Counted from the first letter of the stretch, positions 29,828 to 38,528 are shown. The stretch is 64,000 bases of DNA from Haloechinothrix halophila YIM 93223 (GCF_000504245.1 NZ_KI632509.1:4057502-4121501), one strand, 5' to 3'. Notes: generated by a model from the letters alone, not told the origin. A program made the numbers and translations.

Positions 29828-30868
29828 GTGAGCTCCCACACCTGGCCCGCGCTGCTGGACCGGCTCATCGCAGGCACCGACCTCACAGCGGAGGACACCG
29901 CGTGGGCGATGGCGCAGATCATGGCGGGCGAGGCGACGCCGTCGCAGATCGCTGGTTTCGCTGTCGCCCTGCGAGCCAAGGGTGAGACACCGAGCGAGGT
30001 CATCGGCCTCGCCGACACCATGCTCGCCCACGCGTACCGGGTCGAGGTGCCCCGCACGGCGGTGGACATCGTTGGCACCGGTGGCGACCGCTCCGGGTCG
30101 GTGAACGTCTCCACCATGAGCGCGATCGTCACGGCGGCGGCCGGGGTACCGGTCGTCAAGCACGGCAACCGGGCGGCATCGTCCAGTTGTGGCGCGGCCG
30201 ACGTCCTCGAGGCGTTGGGGATCGTGGTGAACCTCTCACCCGATGCGGTGCGTGACTGCGTCGCCGAGGTCGGAATTGGGTTCTGTTTCGCACCGACGTT
30301 CCACCCCGCGCTCCGGCACGCAGGGCCCACCCGCAAGGAACTCGGCGTCCCGACAACGTTCAACCTGCTCGGGCCGTTGACCAACCCGGCGCAACCGAGC
30401 ACGGGACTCGTCGGCTGCGCCTACGCGGACAAGCTCGAGGTACTGGCGCGGGTGTTCGCAGGTCGTGGCGCGAGTGTGCTGGTCGTCCGGGGCGACGACG
30501 GACTCGACGAATTGACAACGACTACGACCAGCACGGTCTGGCGGGTCAGCGATGGTGACGTCCAGCGCACCTCGGTCGATCCGGAGGCGTTCGGCATCCC
30601 TCGCGCGTCGATAGCCGATCTGAAGGGCGGCTCGGCCGAGATGAACGCCACGGTGGTGCGGGACCTGGTGGCGGGCTCGCGCGGTCCCGTGCGCGACGCC
30701 GTCGTCCTCAACGCGGGCGCGGCGATCGCGTCCTACCGGGGCTTCTCGGCCTCGTTGGACGACGACTTGCGCGCGGGCATGGCGACCGCTGAAGAAGCGC
30801 TCGACTCCGGCAAGGCGGCCACGCTACTGGACAGTTGGGCGCGGGTATCCACGTCGCTGGCGGAGTAG
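29828..30868 (+). CDS. trpD: Anthranilate phosphoribosyltransferase
   Basis: Transfers the phosphoribosyl group of PRPP to anthranilate in tryptophan synthesis. 346 aa. The PRPP/Mg site VGTGGDRSGSVNVST, the anthranilate-binding KHGNRAASSSCG, and FAPTFHPAL plus LLGPLTNPA are clear. No other trp gene is adjacent; trpD beside ctaE is the standard order in mycobacteria. The GTG has AGGAGG 6 bases upstream, overlapping the previous stop. Confidence 0.95.
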   Translation: MSSHTWPALLDRLIAGTDLTAEDTAWAMAQIMAGEATPSQIAGFAVALRAKGETPSEVIGLADTMLAHAYRVEVPRTAVDIVGTGGDRSGSVNVSTMSAIVTAAAGVPVVKHGNRAASSSCGAADVLEALGIVVNLSPDAVRDCVAEVGIGFCFAPTFHPALRHAGPTRKELGVPTTFNLLGPLTNPAQPSTGLVGCAYADKLEVLARVFAGRGASVLVVRGDDGLDELTTTTTSTVWRVSDGDVQRTSVDPEAFGIPRASIADLKGGSAEMNATVVRDLVAGSRGPVRDAVVLNAGAAIASYRGFSASLDDDLRAGMATAEEALDSGKAATLLDSWARVSTSLAE

Positions 30869-30889
30869 CTCACGTCTCGTCGCAGCGCC

Positions 30890-30952
30890 GTGTCCCGCGT
30901 TCTGGACGCCGTGTCCCGCGCCCAACCCGTCGTGTCCCACGTTGCCGTTGGC
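30890..30952 (+). repeat. 21-nt-period intergenic repeat, copy B (3 units)
   Basis: Three units, each starting GTGTCCC, 22 bases after the trpD stop. This is the reverse orientation of the copies at 8400, 33024 and 40426. Confidence 0.75.
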
Positions 30953-30964
30953 GCCCCCTCGTGT

Positions 30965-31014
30965 GGATCTTGAGGCGTTCTGGTGATCCGGATCGCCACG
31001 ATGCCTCAAGATCC
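30965..31014. terminator. Hairpin between convergent trpD and AraC-family gene
   Basis: GGATCTTGAGGC pairs perfectly with GCCTCAAGATCC across a 26-nt loop that contains a further imperfect GTGATCC/GGATCGCCAC stem. Confidence 0.65.
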
Positions 31015-31049
31015 GCCCGTTGCGGACGTCGCCACATCCTTCGCAGCGC

Positions 31050-32018
31050 TCAATCCGCGCGGGCGAACGTGCTGCGGTAGTGGCTCGGGCTGGTGCCACG
31101 CAGCCGGGCGAACTGGTGCCGCAGCGCTGCCGCTGAGCCGTAGCCGCAGGCCACGGCGATGTCGTCGACACCGAGTCCGGTGGTCTCCAACAGGTGCTGG
31201 GCGCGATCCAGCCTGCGCTCGGTAAGCCAGCGATGCGGTGTCGATCCGGTCGCCGCCGCGAAGCGTCGCAGGAACGTCCGCTCGCCGAGCCCGCTGCGCT
31301 GTGCGAGCTCCGTGACGGTAATCGGCTGGTCCAGCCTGCGCTCGATCCACTCGAGCACTTCAGCCACCACGGCGTCGTCGCTCACATCCGACGGCACGGG
31401 CGCGGCGACGAACTGCGCCTGCCCTCCGGTGCGGTGCGGCGCGGTGACCATGCGCCTGGCCAGCGCCGTCGCCGCGTCCACTCCCCGTGTCTTGCGGACG
31501 AGATGCAGGCACAGGTCGACGGCGGCGACGGTGCCCGCGCTGGTCAGCACGCCGTCGTCCTCGGCGTACAGCGCGCTCGGATCGACCTTCGCGCGCGGGA
31601 ACGTCCGCCGGAACTGCTGTTCGTAGAACCAGTGGACGGTGCAGTGCCGGTCGTCGAGCAGGCCAGCGTAGCCGAGCGTGAACACCCCGGCGCAGAACCC
31701 GGCGACCAGGGCGTTCCGGTCGTGCGCGTCGGTCACGACGTCCAGCACCTCGGCGGGCGGCGGCTCGGACCGCGGCGCGCACGTGGGGATGATCACGAGA
31801 TCGGCTTCGCGCGCCACGGACAGCGGTGCGAGCCCGCCCAAGGTGAACGACGACCAGCTCGCGACAGCCTCCCCACCCGGTGAGCAGACGGCGAACTCCC
31901 AGCCCTCGATGCCGTCGGCGGTGCGATCGGTGCCGAAGACCTCGCAGGCGACACCCAGCTCGAACGGCGAAACCTCACCCGCCACCACGACGGCCACCCG
32001 ATTCACCGTGTCTGCCAC
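31050..32018 (-). CDS. AraC-family regulator with DJ-1/PfpI-like sensor domain
   Basis: 322-aa FtrA/GlxA-type regulator. The N-terminal part (about 1-185) is a class I glutamine-amidotransferase-like domain (VVVAGEVSPFELGVACEVFG, VAGFCAGVFTLGYAGLLDDR, with Cys in the nucleophile-elbow position); the C-terminal 100 residues hold two helix-turn-helix motifs ITVTELAQRSGLGERTFLRRF and VDDIAVACGYGSAAALRHQF. It is divergent from an EamA-type exporter and probably controls it. GTG at 32018 lies close to a possible -10, so the mRNA may be leaderless. Ligand unknown. Confidence 0.88.
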   Translation of the reverse strand: MADTVNRVAVVVAGEVSPFELGVACEVFGTDRTADGIEGWEFAVCSPGGEAVASWSSFTLGGLAPLSVAREADLVIIPTCAPRSEPPPAEVLDVVTDAHDRNALVAGFCAGVFTLGYAGLLDDRHCTVHWFYEQQFRRTFPRAKVDPSALYAEDDGVLTSAGTVAAVDLCLHLVRKTRGVDAATALARRMVTAPHRTGGQAQFVAAPVPSDVSDDAVVAEVLEWIERRLDQPITVTELAQRSGLGERTFLRRFAAATGSTPHRWLTERRLDRAQHLLETTGLGVDDIAVACGYGSAAALRHQFARLRGTSPSHYRSTFARAD

Positions 32019-32098
32019 CTGAATAGTGTCACATCTTTTATTGTCGATGTCATTTCTGACTCTCGCTGGGACGCGGCTGGCCGGGCAGGCTGATCGGC

Positions 32099-33016
32099 AT
32101 GACAACGACTCACGCCACCAACTCCCCTGGCACGACACCGAAATCGTCCGCATCACGAACGTCGCGGACCCCACTGGTGCAGTGGACGGCCGCGATGGCG
32201 CTGTCCGGCACCATCGGCGCCGTCGTCGTCGAAAGCGGTGCCGACGCTCCCGCCGCGGCATTCGCGCGCTGCCTGGTCGGCGGTCTGCTGCTGATCGTGT
32301 GGAGTTCGGCGCGCGGCTGGCTGGTGCCGACGCTGCGTGGCCTGAGCACGCGCGAGCTCGGCATGATCGTGCTCGGCGGCGTGCTACTGGTGCTGAACTG
32401 GGTGCTGCTGTTCGCGTCCTACGCGCTGTCGTCGATCTCGGTGGGCACCGTCGTGTACCACACGCAGCCGTTGCTGCTGGTCGGATTGGCCGCGGTGCTG
32501 CTGGGCGAGCGCGTCACCCGCGGCCACCTGACGCGCGCGATGATCGCCTTTGGCGGCGTCGTGGCGATCTCGCTCGGCGCGGAAGGCGATGCCGGCCAGC
32601 CGGTGCGGCTGTCCGGCATCGCCTTGGCACTGGCCGCAGCGACGCTGTACGCGGGGGCGACGTTGATCGCCAAGCAGCTTTCGCACCTGCGTCCGCACGT
32701 GGTGGCCGCCGTGCAGCTGGCGACAGGGACGGTGTTGCTCGCACCCGCGCTGCTGTTCACGCCGCTGCCGGAGGACACGGCGGGACTCGGCTGGCTGCTG
32801 TTGCTGGGAACGGTGCACACCGCGGTCATGTACGTGCTGATGTACTCGAGCGTCGGACGGCTGCCAACCGGAACCGTCGCGGTGATCTCGTACCTGTACC
32901 CGGTGGTGGCGGTAATCGTGGACAGCCTCGCCTACGGGCACCGGGGCACGCTGATCGAAGGCGCGGGGATGCTGGCGATCCTGCTGGCCGCACTGGCGCC
33001 CCGGCGACGGGCGTGA
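32099..33016 (+). CDS. EamA/DMT-family exporter
   Basis: 305-aa membrane protein with about ten hydrophobic segments forming two EamA repeats, typical of drug/metabolite transporters such as RhaT- or YdcZ-like exporters. Conserved features are YALSSISVGTVVYHTQPLLLVGLAAVLLGE style helix 3-4 region (split across the first repeat) and the equivalent SYLYPVVAVIVDSLAYG in the second. Substrate unknown; the divergent AraC-family gene suggests inducible export of a small metabolite. CAGGCT seven bases before the ATG is a possible -10 for a leaderless transcript. Confidence 0.85.
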   Translation: MTTTHATNSPGTTPKSSASRTSRTPLVQWTAAMALSGTIGAVVVESGADAPAAAFARCLVGGLLLIVWSSARGWLVPTLRGLSTRELGMIVLGGVLLVLNWVLLFASYALSSISVGTVVYHTQPLLLVGLAAVLLGERVTRGHLTRAMIAFGGVVAISLGAEGDAGQPVRLSGIALALAAATLYAGATLIAKQLSHLRPHVVAAVQLATGTVLLAPALLFTPLPEDTAGLGWLLLLGTVHTAVMYVLMYSSVGRLPTGTVAVISYLYPVVAVIVDSLAYGHRGTLIEGAGMLAILLAALAPRRRA

Positions 33017-33023
33017 GCGTGGC

Positions 33024-33074
33024 ACACGGCGTCAGGAGCGAGGGACACGACGTCCGGGACGCGGGACACGGCGG
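33024..33074 (+). repeat. 21-nt-period intergenic repeat, copy C (2 units and a part)
   Basis: Two units beginning ACACGGCGTC and ACACGACGTC plus a partial third, starting 8 bases after the exporter stop. Confidence 0.75.
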
Positions 33075-33093
33075 CACTGGGGCCGCCGTCGCG

Positions 33094-33525
33094 TCACTCC
33101 GAGTGGCCAGCGGCTGGGCTGCCCCGGTGGTACTCGAACACCAAGCCACCGATGGTGATCAGCAGCAGGACGACGCCAATGACCAGCAGCCACACCTCGA
33201 AGTACGCCAGCGCGATACCGGTGATGGCGGCAGCGGCGGCGAGCGCGACCGGCCAGTAGCTGCCGGGACTGAAGAAGCCCAGCTCGCCAGCGCCGTCGCT
33301 GACCTCGGCGTCGTCGTGATCCTCGGGGCGCTGCTCGATACGGCGGGCGATGAACCGGAAGTAGCTGCCAGCGAGCAGAGCGAGGCCGCCGGTGAGGATC
33401 AGCGCGACCGTGCCGATCGGCTCAACGCCGTCACGGGTCATCAGGCCGGTCATCACGGCGTACACGATGGCGATGAAGAACGCGAAGATCGTGACGATCT
33501 CGAAAATCCTCGCTTCGACCTTCAT
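33094..33525 (-). CDS. ctaF: Cytochrome c oxidase subunit IV (actinobacterial type)
   Basis: 143-aa membrane protein with four hydrophobic segments, two at the N-terminus (VTIFAFFIAIVYAVM and TVALILTGGLALLAGSYF) and two at the C-terminus (WPVALAAAAAITGIALAYF and WLLVIGVVLLLITIGGLVF). This matches CtaF of the aa3 oxidase. It is 78 bp downstream of ctaC, as in mycobacteria, and most likely cotranscribed. GAGAGGGTGACGG lies before the ATG. Confidence 0.92.
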   Translation of the reverse strand: MKVEARIFEIVTIFAFFIAIVYAVMTGLMTRDGVEPIGTVALILTGGLALLAGSYFRFIARRIEQRPEDHDDAEVSDGAGELGFFSPGSYWPVALAAAAAITGIALAYFEVWLLVIGVVLLLITIGGLVFEYHRGSPAAGHSE

Positions 33526-33603
33526 CTGGCCGTCACCCTCTCGCCTCTCAGTGCTGCTGTCGCTGCTGTTGTTGCTGTTGGTTCAGTGCGGACGGTCACC
33601 GGG

Positions 33604-34539
33604 TCAGCCCACCGCCGACCCGGCCGTGCGGTCGGTCGCGAACGGACGGGTCGTGACCGCGAACGGCTGGCACAGCTCGCCGCAGTTCATCTCGTCCAGC
33701 GCCTCGGACGCGGTGTACGCCACCTGAGTGTCCGGGTTGACCTGCTTGCGCAGCCGGATGTACTCGTCGTACTTCTCTGGGGAGAGCGCCCTGACCTCGA
33801 AGTTCATCACCGAGTGGTAGGTGCCGCACAGCTCGGCGCAGCGGCCGACGAACGCGCCTTCCTTGTCGATGCTGGTGATCTGGAAGGTGCTGTCCTGGTT
33901 GTTCTTCTCCGGGCGCGGCATCACGTCGCGCTTGAACAACAGCTCAGGCACCCAGAACGAGTGGATGACGTCGGTGGCTTCCAGGTTGAACTGGATCCGC
34001 TTGTCGGTGGGCAGCACGAGCAGCGGAATCTCGGTGGAGCTGCCGACGGTGCTGACGGGCTCGCCCTCGGGCGTCTGCTCGTCGGGGTAGCGGAACTCCC
34101 AGTTCCACTGGAAGGCGATCACGTCGACGGTGACGTCGGGGTCCTCTTCCTCGGCGAGGACGCTGACCTCGGTCGTCGCGGTGAAGAAGAACAGCACGCA
34201 GACCATGATCGTGGGCAGTACAACTGCGAACAGCTCGAGCGGGACGTTGTACTGGAACTGCCGCGGCAGCTCGTCGTCGTCCTTCTTCTTGCGGTGGAAG
34301 GCGACCGACCAGAAGATCAAGCCCCACACCAGCACACCGACAGCCAGCGCCGCGAGCACCGTCCAGGTCCAGAGCTCACGCATCTGCTCAGCTTCCGGAG
34401 TAACCCCGACCGGCCAGCCGAACCGGAGCACCTCGTCGACCGAGCAGCCACTCACCGTGACGGCGACAGCCCCGGCCAGCGCGGCAATCTTGCCCGCCCT
34501 CGACCATCGTGATGCCGGGACATGCCTCTTCCGACCCAC
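33604..34539 (-). CDS. ctaC: Cytochrome c oxidase subunit II
   Basis: About 311 aa, the CuA subunit that accepts electrons from QcrC. A lipoprotein-type signal ends in VSGC (Cys32 with this start), followed by two membrane helices (about 56-82 and 102-121) and the extracellular cupredoxin domain. CuA ligands are His193 and Cys234, Cys238, His242 and Met245 in CAELCGTYHSVM. The GTG at 34539 is chosen because GAGGAGG lies 8-9 bases upstream; an in-frame ATG at 34560 has no ribosome binding site but cannot be excluded. Confidence 0.93.
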   Translation of the reverse strand: MGRKRHVPASRWSRAGKIAALAGAVAVTVSGCSVDEVLRFGWPVGVTPEAEQMRELWTWTVLAALAVGVLVWGLIFWSVAFHRKKKDDDELPRQFQYNVPLELFAVVLPTIMVCVLFFFTATTEVSVLAEEEDPDVTVDVIAFQWNWEFRYPDEQTPEGEPVSTVGSSTEIPLLVLPTDKRIQFNLEATDVIHSFWVPELLFKRDVMPRPEKNNQDSTFQITSIDKEGAFVGRCAELCGTYHSVMNFEVRALSPEKYDEYIRLRKQVNPDTQVAYTASEALDEMNCGELCQPFAVTTRPFATDRTAGSAVG

Positions 34540-34708
34540 TGCGTCACGCCTCCTCGACATGGTTCACTCACGACGCTTTGTCGTCGAGCGGAGCCTATCC
34601 GAACTAACCCGCGTAAAGCGCGCCGGGGCGGCACGGCTCACGTTCGACAGCCGGGCATACTGGGGTCCCACCAGGAAGAATCGGCACGACTATGAGGTGT
34701 TGCAGCAC

Positions 34709-36655
34709 GTGTGTGGCCTGCTCGGACTGATCTGCGCTAGCGAAGACGACGCCACGGCGGCACGGCCGGCCGTCAAGACCGCGTTGCACTGCCAGCGCCA
34801 CAGAGGTCCCGACGAGAGCGACACCTGGGCCGATGCCGAGGTCGTCTTCGGCTTCAACCGGTTGGCCTTCATCGACGTCGAGCACTCGCACCAGCCGCTG
34901 ACCTGGGGACCGCCCGAGTCGCCGCAGCGCTACACGCTGAACTTCAACGGCGAGATCTACAACTTCCGTGAGCTGCGGGAACGGCTCACCAGCGAGCACG
35001 GCGCGGTGTTCAACACCGAAGGCGATGGCGAGGCCATCCTGGCCGCGTACCACTACCTCGGTGAGGCGGCCGTCTCGGAACTGCGCGGCATGTTCGCGTT
35101 CCTGATCTGGGACGCCGAGCGCAAGGTCGTCTTCGGCGCGCGGGACCCGTTCGGCATCAAGCCGCTGTTCTACGCGGCTGGCACAAGGAACGGAGCCTCT
35201 GTCACCGCGTTCTCCAGCGAGAAGAAGAGCCTGCTCGAACTGGCAGCCACCCTCGGCACCGGCGACACGCTGGACAGAACCGCGCTGCAGCATTACCTCA
35301 CGCTGCAGTACGTACCGGAGCCGGAAACGCTGCACGCCGACGTGCGCCGCCTCGAGTCGGGTTGCTCGTTCACCGCCGCTCCCGGCGGCGAGGTGAAGAT
35401 CACGCGGTATTTCTTCCCGGAGTTCACCGCGCGGCAGGTGGCTGGCGAGGCGGAGTCGGCCGCCCTGCACAAGCGGATCACCGATGTGATGCGCGACTCG
35501 GTCGCCAAGCACATGATCGCCGACCCGGACATCACCGTCGGCGCGTTCCTGTCCGGCGGCATCGACTCAACGGCGACGTGCGCGCTGGCCAAGGAGCACA
35601 ACCCCAACCTGATCGCGTTCACCACCGGTTTCGAGCGCCAGGGCTACTCCGAGGTCGACGTCGCGGCGGAGTCGGCAGCGGCGATCGGCGTCAAGCACGT
35701 CGTCCGCACGGTTTCGGCCGACGAGATGATGGAGGCACTGCCGCTGATCGTCTGGTACCTGGACGACCCGGTCGCCGACCCCGCACTGGTGCCGCTGTGG
35801 TTCATCGCGCGCGAGGCCCGCAAGCACGTGAAGGCTGTGCTGTCCGGGGAAGGTGCCGACGAGTTGTTCGGCGGCTACACCATCTACCGCGAGCCAATCT
35901 CGCTGCGCGCGTTCGAGAAGATGCCCGGTGCGCTGCGGCGCGCGCTCGGCACGGTGTCCACCAAGATCCCGGAGGGCACCCGAGGCAAGGACCTGCTGCG
36001 GCGCGGCGCGCTGCCGCTCGAGGAGCGTTACTACGGCAACGCCCGCATCTTCCGCGATGACCAGCTGCGCGGCGTGCTGCGGAGCTACATCGAAGGCGTC
36101 GGGCACGCCGACGTCACGGCTGGGCCGTACGAGATCTCGCGGGGCTGGGACCCGGTGGCACGGATGCAGCACGTCGACCTGTTCACCTGGCTGCGCGGCG
36201 ACATCCTCGTCAAGGCCGACAAGATGACCATGGCGAACTCGCTCGAGCTGCGGGTGCCGTTCCTTGACCGCGAGGTGTTCCGGGTCGCCGCCGACATCCC
36301 GTTGAGCGAGAAGATCACCTCGGAGACGACGAAGCACGCGCTGCGCAAGGCGTTGTCCGAGATCGTGCCGCCGCACGTGCTGAACCGCCGCAAGCTCGGC
36401 TTCCCGGTGCCGATCCGGCACTGGCTTCGCGACGAGATGTACGACTGGGCGCGCGGCATCATCAACGACTCCCGCACCGAGCAGTTCCTGGACAAGCAGG
36501 CGGTGCTGCGGCTACTCGACGAGCACAAGTCGGGCACGCTGGACCACAGCCGCCGCATCTGGGCGCTGCTGATGTTCATGCTCTGGTACGGCATCTTCAT
36601 CGAGGGCCGCATCAAGCCGGAGATTCCGGAACCGCAGTACCCTGTGCGGCTGTAG
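34709..36655 (+). CDS. asnB: Glutamine-hydrolysing asparagine synthetase
   Basis: 648 aa, close to Rv2201. The N-terminal glutaminase domain begins with the nucleophile Cys2 (CGLLGL, after removal of the initiator), and shows HRGPDESD, NFNGEIYNFRELR and ARDPFGIKPLFY. The C-terminal synthetase domain has the pyrophosphate loop LSGGIDST, SGEGADELFGGY and RVPFLDRE. It amidates aspartate, or possibly a cell-wall precursor such as meso-diaminopimelate, as reported for related enzymes in corynebacteria and mycobacteria. The GTG is fixed by the need for Cys2; GAGGTG lies 12 bases before. Confidence 0.93.
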   Translation: MCGLLGLICASEDDATAARPAVKTALHCQRHRGPDESDTWADAEVVFGFNRLAFIDVEHSHQPLTWGPPESPQRYTLNFNGEIYNFRELRERLTSEHGAVFNTEGDGEAILAAYHYLGEAAVSELRGMFAFLIWDAERKVVFGARDPFGIKPLFYAAGTRNGASVTAFSSEKKSLLELAATLGTGDTLDRTALQHYLTLQYVPEPETLHADVRRLESGCSFTAAPGGEVKITRYFFPEFTARQVAGEAESAALHKRITDVMRDSVAKHMIADPDITVGAFLSGGIDSTATCALAKEHNPNLIAFTTGFERQGYSEVDVAAESAAAIGVKHVVRTVSADEMMEALPLIVWYLDDPVADPALVPLWFIAREARKHVKAVLSGEGADELFGGYTIYREPISLRAFEKMPGALRRALGTVSTKIPEGTRGKDLLRRGALPLEERYYGNARIFRDDQLRGVLRSYIEGVGHADVTAGPYEISRGWDPVARMQHVDLFTWLRGDILVKADKMTMANSLELRVPFLDREVFRVAADIPLSEKITSETTKHALRKALSEIVPPHVLNRRKLGFPVPIRHWLRDEMYDWARGIINDSRTEQFLDKQAVLRLLDEHKSGTLDHSRRIWALLMFMLWYGIFIEGRIKPEIPEPQYPVRL

Positions 36656-36695
36656 TCCCGCCGTGCGGCCTCGGGGCCAGGGCCTCCAGTGCGCC

Positions 36696-36779
36696 GTGTC
36701 CCCCGCTCCCGACACCGTGTCCCCCGCTCGCGACGTCGTGTCCCCCGTTCGGAACGTTGTGTCCCCTGCTCTCGACGTC
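36696..36779 (+). repeat. 21-nt-period intergenic repeat, copy D (4 units)
   Basis: Four tandem units starting GTGTCCCC, 41 bases after the asnB stop. Unit length is exactly 21 in each case and the differences lie mainly in the last 12 bases. Confidence 0.8.
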
Positions 36780-36797
36780 GAGCCGTTCTGGAACCGA

Positions 36798-36884
36798 AGT
36801 TGATCAGCTTCCTGCGGCGTAGGACCACGAGACCCGGTCATTTCGGGCGCCAGATGGTGCTAGCCCGCAGGAAGTAGATCAACT
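36798..36884. repeat. Large imperfect inverted repeat between asnB and GntR gene
   Basis: AGTTGATCAGCTTCCTGCGG pairs with CCGCAGGAAGTAGATCAACT with two mismatches over 20 bp. The 47-nt interior has smaller pairings (ACCA/TGGT, CCG/CGG). The structure looks like a mobile palindromic unit or an RNA hairpin; no coding potential is seen. The rest of the 332-bp gap holds repeat copy D and the GntR promoter. Confidence 0.6.
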
Positions 36885-36938
36885 CTCACCGCTGGGACGT
36901 CGCCAGCCGCCTTGCGGCTTGCATCATTCGCCGCAAAT

Positions 36939-36949
36939 TGGTCTTACCC
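36939..36949. promoter_or_regulatory. Candidate GntR/FadR-type operator
   Basis: TTGGTCTTACC contains the GGT-N3-ACC symmetry typical of FadR-subfamily sites. It sits just upstream of the -35 of the GntR gene, so it may serve autoregulation. Inferred from pattern and position only. Confidence 0.4.
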
Positions 36950-36950
36950 C

Positions 36951-36980
36951 TTGACCTCTTACCTATTCGCTGGCTACGGT
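36951..36980 (+). promoter_or_regulatory. Promoter of the GntR-hydroxylase operon
   Basis: TTGACC at 36951-36956, 18 bases, then TACGGT at 36975-36980, seven bases before the ATG at 36988. No ribosome binding site is present, so the transcript is probably leaderless. Confidence 0.6.
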
Positions 36981-36987
36981 CCTGGTC

Positions 36988-37710
36988 ATGGCGCTACGAC
37001 GTGTCGACCGCAGGTCAGTGACCGACGAAGTCTTCGACCAGCTCCTCGCCGACATGATCGACGGCGAACTCGCCGCCGGCGAACCGTTGCCGAGCGAACG
37101 CAGGCTCGCGGAGGTGCTCGGCGTATCGCGACCCGCGGTGCGTGAGGCGATCCAGCGGATGACGCACGCCGGATTGGTGCAGGTCAAACAAGGTGGCGGC
37201 ACCGTCGTGAAGGACTACCGCCAGCACGCGGGGCTCGACCTACTGCCACGCCTGCTCTCGCCGTCCGGCCAGCCGGATCCGAAGGTGGTGCGCAGCATCC
37301 TGGAGGCCCGGCTGCACGTCGGGCCGAAAATCGCGATGCTGGCAGCCGAACGTGGCGGCGCGCGGCTGGCGGCACCGCTGGCCGAGGCGATCGAGGCGCT
37401 CGACGCGGCGGCTGGAGACGCCGTCGCACAGCAACAGCACGCGCTGACGTACTGGGATCACGTCGTCGACGGCGCCAACTCGATCGCGTTCCGCCTGATG
37501 TTCAACGGACTCCGGGCGGCATACGAACCCGCCATCGGCGCGCTGACCACCGCCATGGCCGCCGAGGTCACCCGCGTCGAGAACTACCGCACCCTCGCCG
37601 ACGCCATCGTGGCAGGCGATGCCGACGCCGCACGCACGGCCGCGCTGGACCTGCTGAGCCCGGCGACAACCGCGATGATGACCGTCCTCGATCGACTGGA
37701 GGAGCTATGA
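36988..37710 (+). CDS. GntR-family (FadR subfamily) regulator
   Basis: 240-aa regulator with an N-terminal winged helix (residues about 8-75: DEVFDQLLADMIDGELAAGEPLPSERR pattern split, then VSRPAVREAIQRMTHAGLV and QGGGTVV) and a C-terminal all-helical FCD ligand-binding domain with the His/Asp spacing of that family. FadR-subfamily members sense organic acids or acyl-CoA. The stop overlaps the next gene (ATGA), so regulator and hydroxylase are translated together. Ligand unknown; the partner suggests a lipid-related signal. Confidence 0.87.
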   Translation: MALRRVDRRSVTDEVFDQLLADMIDGELAAGEPLPSERRLAEVLGVSRPAVREAIQRMTHAGLVQVKQGGGTVVKDYRQHAGLDLLPRLLSPSGQPDPKVVRSILEARLHVGPKIAMLAAERGGARLAAPLAEAIEALDAAAGDAVAQQQHALTYWDHVVDGANSIAFRLMFNGLRAAYEPAIGALTTAMAAEVTRVENYRTLADAIVAGDADAARTAALDLLSPATTAMMTVLDRLEEL

Positions 37711-38453
37711 CCAGCGAGGCGAAAGGAGCCACGAACACGGACATCGACGCCCGCGCGAAGGAGCGGCTGCGCTCGGACGAAGCGGCCATGACCGGCTCCC
37801 GTCGGAAGTCGCTGCCGCTCAGCGGGGCGTGGCGCGAGTTCTGGCGGCACCCGTCGCCGTGGTTCATCGGCACCACGCTGGTCGGGGCTCTCGTCGTGCG
37901 GTTGTTCGTCGGCGACTGGCAGCTCACCGACGCGATCCTGCCGGTGATCATGGTCGCGGCGTTCCCGTTCGTCGAGTGGATCGTGCACGTCGTGGTGCTG
38001 CACTGGAAGCCACGCACGATCGGCAAGGTCACCCTTGACCCGCTGGTTTCGCGCAAGCACCGCGAGCACCACACCGACCCGCGCGACGTGCCGCTGGTGT
38101 TCATCCCCTGGCCGGTGCTGGCATGGCTGCTGCCCGCCAACACCGCGATCGCGCTGTTCGCCTTTTCCCGGCTCGGCCTCGGCCTCACGTTCCTGACCGC
38201 TCTCGCCGCGATCGGCCTCGTCTACGAGTGGACGCACTACCTGATCCACAGTGACTACCGGCCGCGCTCTCGGATCTACCGTGCGATCTGGCGCAACCAT
38301 CGGCTGCACCACTACAAGAACGAGCACTACTGGTTCACCGTGACGACGTCTGGCACCGCCGACCGGGTGTTCGGGACGTATCCTAAGCCCGGCGACATCA
38401 GCACCTCCCCCACGGTGAAGGCCCTCCACGCCAAGGAAACCACCACCCGCTGA
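37707..38453 (+). CDS. Membrane fatty acid hydroxylase / sterol desaturase family protein
   Basis: 248-aa membrane di-iron enzyme. The histidine clusters that bind iron are visible: HVVVLH near residue 95-100, HREHH near 117, HYLIH near 175 and HRLHHY near 195. Four hydrophobic segments surround them. The family hydroxylates or desaturates fatty acids, sterols or carotenoids; the size and His pattern also fit carotenoid hydroxylases, so the substrate is open. It is coupled to the GntR-family gene by a 4-nt overlap. Confidence 0.82.
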   Translation: MTSEAKGATNTDIDARAKERLRSDEAAMTGSRRKSLPLSGAWREFWRHPSPWFIGTTLVGALVVRLFVGDWQLTDAILPVIMVAAFPFVEWIVHVVVLHWKPRTIGKVTLDPLVSRKHREHHTDPRDVPLVFIPWPVLAWLLPANTAIALFAFSRLGLGLTFLTALAAIGLVYEWTHYLIHSDYRPRSRIYRAIWRNHRLHHYKNEHYWFTVTTSGTADRVFGTYPKPGDISTSPTVKALHAKETTTR

Positions 38454-38457
38454 CGCC

Positions 38458-38528
38458 GTGTCCGACACTCACGACGCCGTGTCCGACACTCACGACGTTG
38501 TATTCGGCACTCGGGACGCTGTAGGCGT
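38458..38528 (+). repeat. 21-nt-period intergenic repeat, copy E (3 units and a part)
   Basis: Units begin GTGTCCGACACTCACGACG, repeated almost exactly once, then a diverged third starting GTATTCGGC. Starts 5 bases after the hydroxylase stop. Confidence 0.75.

Noticed and set aside
32026-34512. 828-codon plus-strand frame across the exporter, ctaF and ctaC
   Set aside because: It runs antisense to ctaF and ctaC and out of frame with the exporter; composition is typical of a GC-rich shadow.
36798-36884. tRNA-like or attachment site
   Set aside because: No cloverleaf, anticodon or TPsiC pattern; no integrase nearby.
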